DNA of 64,000 nucleotides from Pedobacter hiemivivus (GCF_004331685.1 NZ_SJSM01000004.1:310001-374000); one strand, 5' to 3'. Positions 44,187 to 53,922 are shown, numbered from the stretch's first letter. Program-made: numbers and translations. The notes: generated by a model from the letters alone, not told the origin.

Positions 44187-44963
44187 CTAATTTTCCTTAT
44201 TTACCCGATCAAAGGCCTTCTGTGTAACTCTCAGTTGAAAAGTGTATGGGAGATTAAAAGTCTTTTTCTCTTTGTCTAGTGATTCGTATACCCTGGAGTA
44301 TTTATCTTCCAAGAAGTCTAATAGAGCTGTAATCTTTAGAATGGCCTGATCTATACTGATGCGAACTTCGGCTCCGTCTTTTTTAATGTATAAAAGCCAG
44401 AGATCATAAACACCAATATTATCTTTGAATTCTGGATTTTCCGGTCCCATACCTAGTTCAGTATGTTTTTTGTGGCGGTTGACTCCGGAAACTAGACAAT
44501 TTAAACTTTCTCTTTCATTTTTTTCTTCCCGGTATCTCCAGATTAGATCACCGAATACTGAACCTCCGACATTAGAAAAGTGTCTTTCTATCCGCTCATC
44601 GAGATGTTGAAAAGAGTTTCTTACCAATCTGATCTGATTAAAGGCCTCCGCTAAACTATGGCTTAGATGCTTTGAAATTCCAGGAATATACGGCAATAAC
44701 TGTTCTAATCGTCTGATGCTGTCAATGAGTTGCCAGGTTTCGCCAATGATCGATCCGTATTCGGTATATCTATAATTGTTTTCGGTGTTCCCAGTTTTTG
44801 AATTAAACAGGATCCTTTGCTCCAATCTTTCAGACGTTTCTCTAATCGCTATAAATATCACCCTTAATGCGTCTACAGCAATTGATTCCTTTGGATCTTG
44901 TAATGTACCTGCATTTACCAATAAGATGTTATTTGAATCGTCATATTTAAATAGTATGGACAT
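44187..44963 (-). CDS. Unknown protein with HEPN-like motif
   Basis: 258 residues, soluble, mostly helical. Residues 115-120 read RNSFQH, an R-x4-H motif inside a helix (AFNQIRLVRNSFQHLDERIE), as found in the active site of HEPN ribonucleases. The N-terminal half has helices that could complete a four-helix bundle, and the C-terminal half is strand-rich. I do not recognise a named family. It is flanked by 297 nt without genes upstream, and there is no obvious antitoxin next to it, which weakens a toxin reading. Confidence 0.5.
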   Translation of the reverse strand: MSILFKYDDSNNILLVNAGTLQDPKESIAVDALRVIFIAIRETSERLEQRILFNSKTGNTENNYRYTEYGSIIGETWQLIDSIRRLEQLLPYIPGISKHLSHSLAEAFNQIRLVRNSFQHLDERIERHFSNVGGSVFGDLIWRYREEKNERESLNCLVSGVNRHKKHTELGMGPENPEFKDNIGVYDLWLLYIKKDGAEVRISIDQAILKITALLDFLEDKYSRVYESLDKEKKTFNLPYTFQLRVTQKAFDRVNKEN

Positions 44964-45260
44964 ATTTTATTATTTCTTACCAAGATCGTATTTATTTCCC
45001 TTTCTGCCTTCGTATTTAGCTGAGCTTAGTTTTGAAGGACTCGCTCTCTCAAGGGGAGAGAAATTCTTGCCGTCTTTCTTCATTTGGGAAAGATCCCCCC
45101 TTGTGGAAAGAGGCGGAATGAAACATAAAGTAAATCTAAGTTTCGAAGCCGAACATAAATATTTCTGGAAGCTAGTGACTTAGAATACCTGACGCAATCT
45201 AGATACATAAACTGACCCTATTCTATAACATACATTTCTGCTACAAGTTTACCACATCAG

Positions 45261-45596
45261 TTACTTCAGCTCATCGTATTTCCTGGCAGTCCCCCTCGCC
45301 TTCTCAACCGGGTATTTTTCCCCATTCCTTTTGATTTTGTCCAACACAATCTCATTAATATCAAGATTATATTTTTCTGCAAGTAAGATAGCGTAAGCCA
45401 ATACATCGGCTAATTCTTCTTTGATTTTCTCCTGGTTGGCATCCTCTGGCTTTTTCCAAAGAAAAAGCTCATTTAGTTCAGCTGCTTCTATAGATAAAGC
45501 CAGAGCCAGATCTTTGGGGTTATGAAACTGCTCCCAGTCACGTTCGTTCCTGAATTTAATTAAGGCTTCTTGTAGTTCTTTCCAGTTGCTCATCAA
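45261..45596 (-). CDS. MazG-like nucleotide pyrophosphohydrolase
   Basis: 111 residues, single domain. The metal-binding helices are visible: SIEAAELNELFLW (ExxE pattern) and KIKEELADVLAYAILLAEKY (EExxD pattern), then the Lys/Arg end KIKRNGEKYPVEKARGTARKY, as in the RS21-C6/MazG-like all-alpha NTP pyrophosphatases. It should hydrolyse non-canonical or excess (d)NTPs to NMPs. It starts 7 nt after the HNH nuclease gene stops. A second Met one codon later could be the start. Confidence 0.9.
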   Translation of the reverse strand: MMSNWKELQEALIKFRNERDWEQFHNPKDLALALSIEAAELNELFLWKKPEDANQEKIKEELADVLAYAILLAEKYNLDINEIVLDKIKRNGEKYPVEKARGTARKYDELK

Positions 45597-45603
45597 GATA
45601 AAG

Positions 45604-46614
45604 TTATTGAAATTTATTCTCTTTTAGGTGCCATTCAAAGTATCCTTTTGTCTGATCATTATAATGGGTGCAGCTATTACCCCTTAATGATTCTTTTATT
45701 CTTTCGATGGTTGCTGTGGTATACTTCTGATTAATGCTTACGACCTTGCCCTCTTTAACACCAATGTATCCTTGTTCATACAGTTCGTCGCAGCCCAATT
45801 TACACATAGGCATAACGATATCAAGGTTTATCCGTTCTGCATGGTTTGATTTTGACCGTTTTTTGATATGCGCAACAACCAGCAAAGAAACCGGGTATTC
45901 TTTATTACAGATTCCGCATACTGCATATGTTCCTTTACTAAACAACCATTCTTTTAAAATCTTTTGTTCCTTGCGTGCTTTTGTGACTTGGTTTCGATCG
46001 GTGCCATCCAACTTGTTTAGCCTAGCCATTGCAGCATCTCTGTTGCCGGTAATTGTGTCATCAAAATAGGTTTCACTTTCCAGATCAGAAAAAACAGAGA
46101 ATACGTACTCACTTTGAACGTCACTTAGAACCCGGAAGCCCTGGATATTGGTTTCTGGATCGTAAAACTCATTTTTCAGGAGATCGCCTTTTGGAATAGC
46201 TGTATTTAAACTGGCGTAGGATATATTTTGAGGCGTTACCTCGTCTATAAAATAAAGGTATTCCCATGTAATATCAGCTTCTTTATAGCCCCATAAAAAT
46301 ATAGCCAGTTTGGCATTGCGGAATTTTGAAGTAACAGTAGCAGATGCATACACCTCCTTATCCCTGGCAAACAATGCAATATCCCCTTTCGTAATTCTGT
46401 TCCAATCGTTCACCTTCGTAGATCTACCTTCGGCGTCTCTGTCTATTCCCCAGATCTTAAATTCCCCCGATGGGTATATACCTCTTAATTCTGCTTCCTG
46501 CTCTGGATTGATATATTTGACTATACTGTCTATCCTTATAGAATTAACAACAGTATTTTCATAATTTATTCTAGAAGCTTTATTGGATGCTGGCTGTAAA
46601 ATTACTCTATTCAT
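45604..46614 (-). CDS. HNH endonuclease with N-terminal EVE/PUA-like domain
   Basis: 336 residues. The C-terminal part (about 215-336) is an HNH nuclease: zinc-knuckle C233xxC236, His249 in VVAHIKKRS, Asn263 and MCKLGCDELYEQGYIGV (C271, C275, D276), the layout of restriction-type HNH_2 enzymes. The N-terminal part (about 35-175) reads GEFKIWGIDRD, KVNDWNRITKGDIALFA and AKLAIFLWGYKEAD, resembling EVE/PUA-like modified-base readers, though I am less sure of this half. Together it looks like a modification-dependent restriction enzyme. It forms an operon with the MazG-like gene (7-nt gap). Confidence 0.75.
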   Translation of the reverse strand: MNRVILQPASNKASRINYENTVVNSIRIDSIVKYINPEQEAELRGIYPSGEFKIWGIDRDAEGRSTKVNDWNRITKGDIALFARDKEVYASATVTSKFRNAKLAIFLWGYKEADITWEYLYFIDEVTPQNISYASLNTAIPKGDLLKNEFYDPETNIQGFRVLSDVQSEYVFSVFSDLESETYFDDTITGNRDAAMARLNKLDGTDRNQVTKARKEQKILKEWLFSKGTYAVCGICNKEYPVSLLVVAHIKKRSKSNHAERINLDIVMPMCKLGCDELYEQGYIGVKEGKVVSINQKYTTATIERIKESLRGNSCTHYNDQTKGYFEWHLKENKFQ

Positions 46615-46847
46615 TTAGCGTCAAATTGTTATTGGAATACCGCACAAATAATTTGGTATTTTCCAATATTTTGAGTTAAATGTATAAAAAATTAAGTTTA
46701 TGATCAGAATTTTGAACCTAAAACAACTGAGAAGTACTGTCTGCATAATTAACTATCTTTCCGGAGCCAATCTTCAACTCGTGTGTAAATGGATATCTAA
46801 AATCAACTGTTATATTCGCCTATAATTACAATTTGAATTAACTATCT

Positions 46848-47735
46848 ATGACGCGATTATTATTATTTCCCCAAACTATCTACCTATCACTTATTGGAAT
46901 GTTTTTATTTACGACCAGCTGCAAACAGACTGAAGAAAGTAAAATCAAAGAAATCGCAAACCAGTATATGCAGGGGCGTATTAAACTTAAAAGTGGTGAC
47001 ACTCTACAACTAAAGTCGGTCACTGAGCCTTTGTTGTTTAGGTTTATTAAATTAACCCAAGAGTATCTCAAAATAGTCGATGCCCCTATTATAAGTGAGG
47101 ACATAAGCAGAATCAGTGCTGGTGAAGTTAAGATTGACGGTGAGAAAGCCACCTGTCGGATGATCGGCCATGACTATTATTTGATTCATTTGATTAAGAC
47201 AGGCGATAGTTGGAAAGTAAATGGTGAAAATAATGAATACATGACGGTAGAAAAAATTGCTGCACTGCGTAAGAAGATAGCTGATCAAATCAAGTTTAAA
47301 CAAAATAAACCTGCAATATATTCGGTCATAAAGGTTGTTAATTTGTTTTTTGAAGGTGTTAGAGAATATGTCAAAGACGGTAACATCAGCGAACTTGAAA
47401 TCATCACCACTCCAGATACCCGGAACATGATCCAAAAATTTTACAACTATGCCAAACAAAGATCAGGTGAAGATATCCTTTCAAAAGAAATTGAAAAGTT
47501 TAATTTGGTATTAGGCGATGTCACTTTTGAAAGTGATCAAGCGGAATTCAAATTCTCAAACGAGTCTAGAACCATAAATCTAACCAAGCAAAACAACCAT
47601 TATAAGATCTCTGGCTTAGAAGGATTAAAATCTAGTGAGATCAGCCAACGAATGATGGCGGATAATTATTTGAATTTGCTCAGGGCATTGAAACTGGTGC
47701 GAGGACCTGAGTATCGATTACCTGAAATTAAATAA
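46848..47735 (+). CDS. Lipoprotein of unknown function
   Basis: 295 residues with a lipoprotein signal (lipobox MFLFTTSC near residue 25). The mature part is charged, alternating helices and strands, with two similar halves (about 35-130 and 165-270), which suggests a duplicated NTF2-like or cystatin-like domain; no family named. It converges with dnaE2 (15 nt between stops). Confidence 0.65.
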   Translation: MTRLLLFPQTIYLSLIGMFLFTTSCKQTEESKIKEIANQYMQGRIKLKSGDTLQLKSVTEPLLFRFIKLTQEYLKIVDAPIISEDISRISAGEVKIDGEKATCRMIGHDYYLIHLIKTGDSWKVNGENNEYMTVEKIAALRKKIADQIKFKQNKPAIYSVIKVVNLFFEGVREYVKDGNISELEIITTPDTRNMIQKFYNYAKQRSGEDILSKEIEKFNLVLGDVTFESDQAEFKFSNESRTINLTKQNNHYKISGLEGLKSSEISQRMMADNYLNLLRALKLVRGPEYRLPEIK

Positions 47736-47750
47736 CGATAAACTTATTTA

Positions 47751-50700
47751 TTATCTAAAATTCCTTCCTCCATGAAAGGTCTCTTTAGGCGCACTCTTTT
47801 CATCTCCACCGGACAAAGTCAATACCTGCAGATCGTCCTGTTCTCGTTGTACAAGTTTTCCTAGCATTTTAGTCAGGTCCACACATTTACTCACAATGAC
47901 ATGCACGACTAATCCCTCTCGCTGTAAACGGCCTTCAACCATAAGGAGTCTGGAATGCAAGATTTCCTTGCGATAGGTCTCAAACAGTTTCTCAAAAACC
48001 ACCAGATTCGAATAACCAGTTTCATCTTCGATCGTAATAAAACACACGCCCCCGGCAGTACCGGGCCGCTGGCGTACCAATACCAATCCAGCTACTTTGA
48101 CCAGTTGCCCATTGGTTGAATCATTATTGATCGTATGTGTAGACAAAATGCGCAGCATTTCCAATTGCGGCCGTACAAAGCTCACCGGATGCGCTTTCAA
48201 CGACAAGCCAACAGTCGCATAATCCTGCACAACATGCTCAGCTTGTGTCATTAAAGGCAATTCGACCTGTGCTTCAAGTATACTTTCTGAAGGTTGTCCT
48301 TTGAAAATCTCCACCGGCATATCCTGCAAAGCAGAAACCTCCCACAATGCTTTCCTGCGGTCAAGACCAATGGAGCGAAATGCGTCTGCATCCGCTAGCC
48401 GTTCTAATGTTCCAATGCTAATGCCTGCATCACGCAAGGATGTAATCGTTTTATAACCTTCAGCCCTGTGATCTACCAGAACATCCATTTCCTCTTGCCG
48501 AAGCCCTTTGATCTCACGAAAACCTAATCGAACTGCATAATACCTTCCCGATTTTTCTTCCAACAGATTATCCCAGGTTGAAAAATTAATATCCGCCGGA
48601 CGAACTTCAACACCATGCTTTTGCGCATCGATGACGATCTGTGCCGGCTGGTAAAACCCCATTGGCATGCTGTTCAGTAAGCCCGCCGCAAAGACATCCG
48701 GATAATAATGTTTCAGCCAGCAGGACACGTAAACCAGCAAAGCAAAACTGGCAGCGTGGCTTTCTGGAAAACCATAACTACCAAAACCTTCCAATTGCTT
48801 AAAAATTCGTTTGGCAAACTCCTCGGTATAGCCCTTCTCCATCATCCCATCAATGAGCTTCTTTTCATATTGATTCACCAACCCTTTGGACTTAAAGGTC
48901 GCCATACTGCGGCGCAACCCATCAGCTTCAGCAGGCGTAAACCCGGCTGCGACAATCGCAATCTTCATGGCCTGCTCCTGAAATAATGGTACGCCTAAAG
49001 TCCTGCCCAAAATCTCTTCTAATTCGGGAGAGGGATAAACAATGGGTTCTTCACCATTTCGCCGCCTCAAATAAGGATGAACCATATCACCCTGAATCGG
49101 TCCAGGTCTGACAATGGCCACTTCAATAACCAGGTCATAAAATTCCCTGGGTTTTAAACGCGGCAACATGGACATCTGTGCACGGCTTTCAATCTGAAAA
49201 ACGCCCAGTGTATCGGCCAGGCAGATCATATCATAAACCGCAGGGTCATCTTGGGGTACATTGGCAAGTGTGAGGTTCAGTCCATAATGCTGTTTACATA
49301 AATCGAAGCCCTTACGAATGCAGGTGAGCATCCCCAAGGCCAGCACATCAACTTTCAAAAACCCCAATGCATCAATATCATCTTTATTCCATTCAATATT
49401 GGTCCGGTCTTCCATTCTGGCATTCAGTATCGGGCATAAATCAGTCAGCTTACCATTGGTCACCACAAATCCCCCTGTATGCTGACCGAGTTGGCGGGGA
49501 AAGCCCATCATCTGCGCGGTGAGTTCCAAGGTCTGTTTCAAATGCGGATCCCGAGGATTCAAACCTAGTTCAGTAATACGCTTACCTTCAAACCATTCAT
49601 CGGTAAACTCCCAGATCGAATTGGAAAGCCGGTTAATGGTATCTACCGATAAACCCATTGCTTTACCTACATCACGAATCGCGCCTTTCTGATGCAGCTG
49701 GGTAACCGTAGCCACAATAGCAGCACGGTCACGCCCATATTTATTGTATATGTACTGGATGATCTCTTCGCGTCTTTCATGCTCAAAGTCCACATCAATA
49801 TCTGGTGGCTCATTTCTATCTGAAGAAATAAAGCGCTCAAACAGCAACTCAAATTTCATGGGATTTACGGAAGTAATGCCCAGGCAAAAACAAACAGCAG
49901 AGTTTGCTGCAGATCCACGCCCCTGGCATAATATCCCACGGCTACGTGCTTCTCTGACGATGTCCTCTACGAAAAGGAAATAATTCGCATAATCCATTTT
50001 TTTTACGAACTCCATTTCATAAGCGATCATCTTAACGACTTTTTCCGGGACAGTCTCCCCATAAAAATCATGTGCCCCTTTCCAGCAAAGGAATTCCAGC
50101 TCTTCCTGTGGCGTTCGCTCAGTCTGGTTAATTTCTGCCGGATAGACATACCTGAGCTCGTCTAAGGAAAAACCACAGGCTTCCGAAATCTCCAGTGTGT
50201 TGTGTAATGCCTGGGGGTATTTGCGGAACAGACGGTGCATCTCTCCTACTGGTTTCATATAGCGTTCTGCATTCATATGTAGGCGGAATCCAGCTTCCTG
50301 AATGGTACACTTCTCCCTGACACAGGTGAGTACATCCTGCAATTCCCTACGGGAAGGATCATGGTAATGAACGTCGCCGGTAGCGACCATTGGAATGCCA
50401 AAGCGATCTGAGAGTTCCTGAATTCGAAACATCAGTTTTTCATCATAACCAGAATACGACATACTTGCAGACAGATACAACTGTCCAGTTAAGGCCTCGC
50501 GATACTGTGCGAGCGCATTCACAAAATCATCCTCAAATTTGAACCTACGATCCAGCTGATTAGGCGTCACTATGGTAAACAACATCCCCTTGCCGTGTTC
50601 ATAAACATCTGCCCGGGAGATATGGCATTCCCCTTTTTCAGCACGCAGATTGCCTTTAGTTAATAAGGCAGACAGTCGGCAGTAAGCTTCCTTATCGGTA

Positions 50701-50936
50701 GGATAGGCTAATAAACTTGGGCCATCTAGCAGATCTAACCTACAAGCCGGGATAAAACCAAGCCCTTTTTCCTTCGACGCGGCATGTGCGCGGACAATAC
50801 CTGCTAAGGTATTTCGATCAGTAACCGCTATTTTCTGATACCCCAAAATCGCAGCCTGCCCCACCAGCTCATGTGCATGTGAAGCGCCCCGAAGGAAACT
50901 AAAATTTGACGTAATCTGTAACTCACTATATTCCAT
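47751..50936 (-). CDS. dnaE2: Error-prone DNA polymerase III alpha subunit DnaE2 (ImuC)
   Basis: 1061 residues, the usual length for DnaE2. N-terminal PHP domain (about 1-230; FSFLRGASHAHELVGQAA, then VTDRNTLAGIVRAH), polymerase core with RGSAANSAVCFCLGIT and the catalytic PPDIDVDFEHERREE, QIESRAQMSMLPRLKP, and FGSYGFPESHAASFALLVY, then an OB-fold near 930-1010. It lacks the C-terminal tau-binding part of replicative DnaE. DnaE2 carries out mutagenic translesion synthesis with ImuA and ImuB. It is third in a minus-strand operon, 6 nt after imuB. Confidence 0.96.
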   Translation of the reverse strand: MEYSELQITSNFSFLRGASHAHELVGQAAILGYQKIAVTDRNTLAGIVRAHAASKEKGLGFIPACRLDLLDGPSLLAYPTDKEAYCRLSALLTKGNLRAEKGECHISRADVYEHGKGMLFTIVTPNQLDRRFKFEDDFVNALAQYREALTGQLYLSASMSYSGYDEKLMFRIQELSDRFGIPMVATGDVHYHDPSRRELQDVLTCVREKCTIQEAGFRLHMNAERYMKPVGEMHRLFRKYPQALHNTLEISEACGFSLDELRYVYPAEINQTERTPQEELEFLCWKGAHDFYGETVPEKVVKMIAYEMEFVKKMDYANYFLFVEDIVREARSRGILCQGRGSAANSAVCFCLGITSVNPMKFELLFERFISSDRNEPPDIDVDFEHERREEIIQYIYNKYGRDRAAIVATVTQLHQKGAIRDVGKAMGLSVDTINRLSNSIWEFTDEWFEGKRITELGLNPRDPHLKQTLELTAQMMGFPRQLGQHTGGFVVTNGKLTDLCPILNARMEDRTNIEWNKDDIDALGFLKVDVLALGMLTCIRKGFDLCKQHYGLNLTLANVPQDDPAVYDMICLADTLGVFQIESRAQMSMLPRLKPREFYDLVIEVAIVRPGPIQGDMVHPYLRRRNGEEPIVYPSPELEEILGRTLGVPLFQEQAMKIAIVAAGFTPAEADGLRRSMATFKSKGLVNQYEKKLIDGMMEKGYTEEFAKRIFKQLEGFGSYGFPESHAASFALLVYVSCWLKHYYPDVFAAGLLNSMPMGFYQPAQIVIDAQKHGVEVRPADINFSTWDNLLEEKSGRYYAVRLGFREIKGLRQEEMDVLVDHRAEGYKTITSLRDAGISIGTLERLADADAFRSIGLDRRKALWEVSALQDMPVEIFKGQPSESILEAQVELPLMTQAEHVVQDYATVGLSLKAHPVSFVRPQLEMLRILSTHTINNDSTNGQLVKVAGLVLVRQRPGTAGGVCFITIEDETGYSNLVVFEKLFETYRKEILHSRLLMVEGRLQREGLVVHVIVSKCVDLTKMLGKLVQREQDDLQVLTLSGGDEKSAPKETFHGGRNFR

Positions 50937-50942
50937 AACCCA

Positions 50943-52451
50943 TTACGCAAAAAATCCATGAATAAACCATTGAAAAGACTGATTGGCACCATAATGTCCC
51001 GACCGATACAGCCAGTAACGGCGACCACTGGCATCCTCTACCCGATAATAATCTCTGTGTTCACCAGCATCCAGCCACCATTCCCTTTCGATACGCTCAG
51101 GGCCGTCGGCTTTGACCACCTGATGTTGCTCACCTTTATAAATGAAAAATTTTGGCGGATGATCCGGAGTCAAAGCCATCACCTGTATAACTTCCGGACG
51201 GGGTAATAGCTCAGTAGGTCTAGGCTTATCCATATTCCAATTCATTAACCTCAGTTCTGTTAATGAACGCGCCTTGCCTGCTGACCGCTCCGGCCAATAA
51301 TGCGCTTCCGGTATATAACGACGCACTGCAGCTGCACCAAGCTTTCCGCTTACCCGGTCGATCAACTGTAAAATACTCTTATTATTTAGTCCCGCCTTGC
51401 TATTCCATAGGATTTCCTGCGGAACTTCTAAGGAATCTACCTTTAATGCTTCGAGCTCAAAAAGTTCAATTCCCAATGCGGGTTTAATCTGGTCGATTTT
51501 CAATTCAAAGAGCTTGAATAAATGTCCGACACTATGAGAAGCCCCGCTGGTACCTATAGCAATCTGTACGATTTTGCCGTCAATCCGATAAGCAGTCAAT
51601 AGCCCGGAACGTAGGCCTACTCCTTCGGTCTGCAGACGTTTACACAATACTTCCAGCAGCCTGGTAATCGCAATCTCAATTCCGGTCTTGGTTTTGATCG
51701 GCTCCAGGGAAGCCAGTCGCTCGCGGAAAGGAACTGGCTGCCGTAAGGGTTGCAACACTTCCTCTTCCGTTCCCAGCGCCTGCGCCAGTCGCAGTAAAAA
51801 CGCTTCACCAAAACGTCTGCGCAAGACTGATCTGGGCATCCCAATAAAACTCCGAATCTGGTAAAAGCCCAGCTTTCTAAGTTTAGAAAGCGTTGTTTCT
51901 TCCAGTCGTAAAGCCTCTGGTGGTAAAAGCTGTAACGTTTCGACATGCCCATCTGAAGCAACCAGCGGAGTAACCTTTCCAAAGCGCGATACCGCCCAGG
52001 CTGCACCAGGAGTATCGGCAATCGCCAGGCGAACCGTATATCCCTTGCTTTTTAACCTGGAAACAATTTCTTTTAAATATTCGCGCTCGCCACCCCAAAG
52101 GTGCGCACAACCACTCACCTCCAGCATCAAGCCATCCATACTGAATTCATCAATAGCGACAATCGGTGCATAACGAATACAATACTCACCCAATCCTTTA
52201 AGCAGTTTCCCTGCACGCCCGACTTTATCATCCAATACTTCCAGGCCTGGGCAAATCGCTTTGGCATCTGCTGCTGACATTCCCGGTGTTATATCATGTT
52301 CAGCGGCAAGCTGGCTGACCGATGTGACCATCATCCGACCATGATCAGGGGCAGCAAAAACAAAGGGTACTTCCTTTAATTCCGGTCGCCGTATCAGCTG
52401 CCAGTCCGCCAATAAATGACGAAACCATATGGAAATATACCTCCGCTGCAT
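50943..52451 (-). CDS. imuB: ImuB, Y-family-like polymerase accessory protein
   Basis: 502 residues with the Y-family fold. The palm region reads YISIWFRHLLADWQLIR and the normally catalytic SxDE region reads VAIDEFSMDGLMLEVSG; the first acidic metal ligand found in active DinB/UmuC (DxDxFF) is missing, as in ImuB proteins, which act as adaptors between the beta clamp and DnaE2. The finger/little-finger part (about 190-350) includes LGFYQIRSFIGMPRSVLRRR. Gap to imuA is 2 nt. Confidence 0.93.
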   Translation of the reverse strand: MQRRYISIWFRHLLADWQLIRRPELKEVPFVFAAPDHGRMMVTSVSQLAAEHDITPGMSAADAKAICPGLEVLDDKVGRAGKLLKGLGEYCIRYAPIVAIDEFSMDGLMLEVSGCAHLWGGEREYLKEIVSRLKSKGYTVRLAIADTPGAAWAVSRFGKVTPLVASDGHVETLQLLPPEALRLEETTLSKLRKLGFYQIRSFIGMPRSVLRRRFGEAFLLRLAQALGTEEEVLQPLRQPVPFRERLASLEPIKTKTGIEIAITRLLEVLCKRLQTEGVGLRSGLLTAYRIDGKIVQIAIGTSGASHSVGHLFKLFELKIDQIKPALGIELFELEALKVDSLEVPQEILWNSKAGLNNKSILQLIDRVSGKLGAAAVRRYIPEAHYWPERSAGKARSLTELRLMNWNMDKPRPTELLPRPEVIQVMALTPDHPPKFFIYKGEQHQVVKADGPERIEREWWLDAGEHRDYYRVEDASGRRYWLYRSGHYGANQSFQWFIHGFFA

Positions 52452-52453
52452 GA

Positions 52454-53182
52454 TTAACCAAATTTCCTTTGTACCATTTGAACAAACACTTTTTGCTCAG
52501 GAACCTGCAAGAACCTATCCGCCTCCCATTCCAGCGTCCAGCAGCCTGGATTGCCGCTTCGGACTTTCAGCAACTCTACCCGCCAGCGAGGAAAACCAAC
52601 CCCAGGCATCCCTGGTTCAGCAGAACTGGGCAATGGAGAAATCTTCCAGCGTGCAGTCGACACACCGGCAACCAATCTTTTGGGATCCTTGCGTATAATC
52701 ATCGCAGGAATGCCCTGTTCTTCTGCAGCTAGCTGGAGTCGCCGGGATTCCACTAAACTCAAACTATCTACTTCGGCCACTACCGCTGCCAGACCTTCAC
52801 AACGCAATGCTTCTTCCATTACCCAGAGCACCTCCCGTTCATTCCGTACATCCACGAAAATGATACGGTCAGCCTCGACATTAAAGGCAGCTAGCGAGGC
52901 TGGAAAAAGTCTACGTGCCGTACTGATCCATACACAACCCGTTCCATCAGCCATCAATACAGACAATAATCCAGCAATAAAACCATCCGTGGCGGCCGTT
53001 TGATCAGGCGTTGCACAAATAAATTCATGAATAGCCTTCCTGGGAAATACCCCAGCTGGAAAGGCCGCTTCAATTTCACCAAGTCCAACACACTGCGCAG
53101 CTTCCCCTTCAGCAGGCTTAAAACCTTGCCACAGCAGCAAATCTTGCCGCAGCTTGTTTAGAATTTCTAGTTTAGCTTCCAT
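52454..53182 (-). CDS. imuA: ImuA, RecA-like mutasome protein
   Basis: 242 residues with a RecA/SulA-like fold: AIHEFICATPDQTAATDGFI stands where Walker A would be, but the GKT is missing; TGCVWISTARRLFPASL and AAVVAEVDSLSLVESRRLQL follow, typical of ImuA. It should interact with RecA and bring the ImuB-DnaE2 complex to damaged DNA. It is the first gene of the imuA-imuB-dnaE2 operon, 24 nt downstream of a predicted promoter. Confidence 0.92.
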   Translation of the reverse strand: MEAKLEILNKLRQDLLLWQGFKPAEGEAAQCVGLGEIEAAFPAGVFPRKAIHEFICATPDQTAATDGFIAGLLSVLMADGTGCVWISTARRLFPASLAAFNVEADRIIFVDVRNEREVLWVMEEALRCEGLAAVVAEVDSLSLVESRRLQLAAEEQGIPAMIIRKDPKRLVAGVSTARWKISPLPSSAEPGMPGVGFPRWRVELLKVRSGNPGCWTLEWEADRFLQVPEQKVFVQMVQRKFG

Positions 53183-53205
53183 GACTCCCTATTTACGATC
53201 ACTAA

Positions 53206-53237
53206 CAAAATTAGCTCAATAACAATATCCAAACAAA
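53206..53237 (-). promoter_or_regulatory. Bacteroidota-type promoter of the imuA-imuB-dnaE2 operon
   Basis: On the minus strand TTTG (53234-53237) is followed after 20 nt by TAATTTTG (53206-53213), matching the -33 TTTG / -7 TAnnTTTG consensus. The imuA ATG lies 24 nt downstream. Confidence 0.5.
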
Positions 53238-53242
53238 GATAA

Positions 53243-53259
53243 TACTAAAATTATTAGTA
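53243..53259. promoter_or_regulatory. Dyad next to the imuA promoter, candidate operator
   Basis: TACTAA-N5-TTAGTA, a 6-bp perfect inverted repeat directly upstream of the -33 element. Its position suits an activator or repressor of the mutagenesis operon. No LexA-type sequence known to me matches it. Confidence 0.35.
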
Positions 53260-53286
53260 ATCTTTAAAATATATAAAAGATGTCAT

Positions 53287-53916
53287 TTATTTGTATCTGG
53301 AGTAAGGAATCCCCCTAAATCCCTCAAGATCCTTCTTTAATTCTACAATTAAGTTTACGAGTAATTCCACATTGTTATCATCGCAATTCATTAGTCTGAA
53401 ATTATCCGCATCAGGTAGATTTAACTGAGATTTCAATACACGTGGTATTTTGTAACTCTGAGCAGTTAAAGCACAAGCGTATAAAGATAAGGTACCTATA
53501 ATATTCCATAAAGTGCGATCATAGTATGGTATTAACTTCTTATAACTTTTAGATTGCTTATAAACCAAACGGTATGGTTTAAATCTTTGTGATTGCGAAA
53601 TAATGAATTCGTCCGACAAGTCTTCCTCTTCAGGTATCCCAAACCTTAAGGCCATTTCTTGCTTATAATCAATAAGCCTTCCCATTGCGACAAGACAATT
53701 TTGAACACGAGGATCCTCAATTTCCATAAAAAAATCATCATCATATATAATTTGTTCCCATGGATTTTTGAAGTCTTTGGCATACAATTTCAGAGACTTC
53801 TTAAATGTAAAATGATACACAAATTCATAAATGTCTGAATGCATATAGGTCACTAAAACCCACAACCCTCTAATGCAGAGGTGCAAATTAAAATTATCAT
53901 TTCTCGATACTTTCAT
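53287..53916 (-). CDS. Unknown protein coupled to a Crp/Fnr-type regulator
   Basis: 209 residues, soluble, helical in the second half. No family recognised and no catalytic motif seen; conserved-looking stretches include YDRTLWNIIGTLSLYACAL and GIPEEEDLSDEF. It starts 6 nt after the Crp/Fnr gene stops, so the two are co-transcribed and probably work together. Confidence 0.6.
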   Translation of the reverse strand: MKVSRNDNFNLHLCIRGLWVLVTYMHSDIYEFVYHFTFKKSLKLYAKDFKNPWEQIIYDDDFFMEIEDPRVQNCLVAMGRLIDYKQEMALRFGIPEEEDLSDEFIISQSQRFKPYRLVYKQSKSYKKLIPYYDRTLWNIIGTLSLYACALTAQSYKIPRVLKSQLNLPDADNFRLMNCDDNNVELLVNLIVELKKDLEGFRGIPYSRYK

Positions 53917-53922
53917 AATTAT

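Noticed and set aside
44964..45183. Plus-strand reading across 44776-45183 as a gene or relic
   Set aside because: Its first half is the antisense shadow of the 44187-44963 gene, and the rest shows low-complexity, non-protein-like composition.
49667..49983. Additional frames inside dnaE2 and imuB
   Set aside because: They are antisense or out-of-frame shadows of long, well conserved genes.
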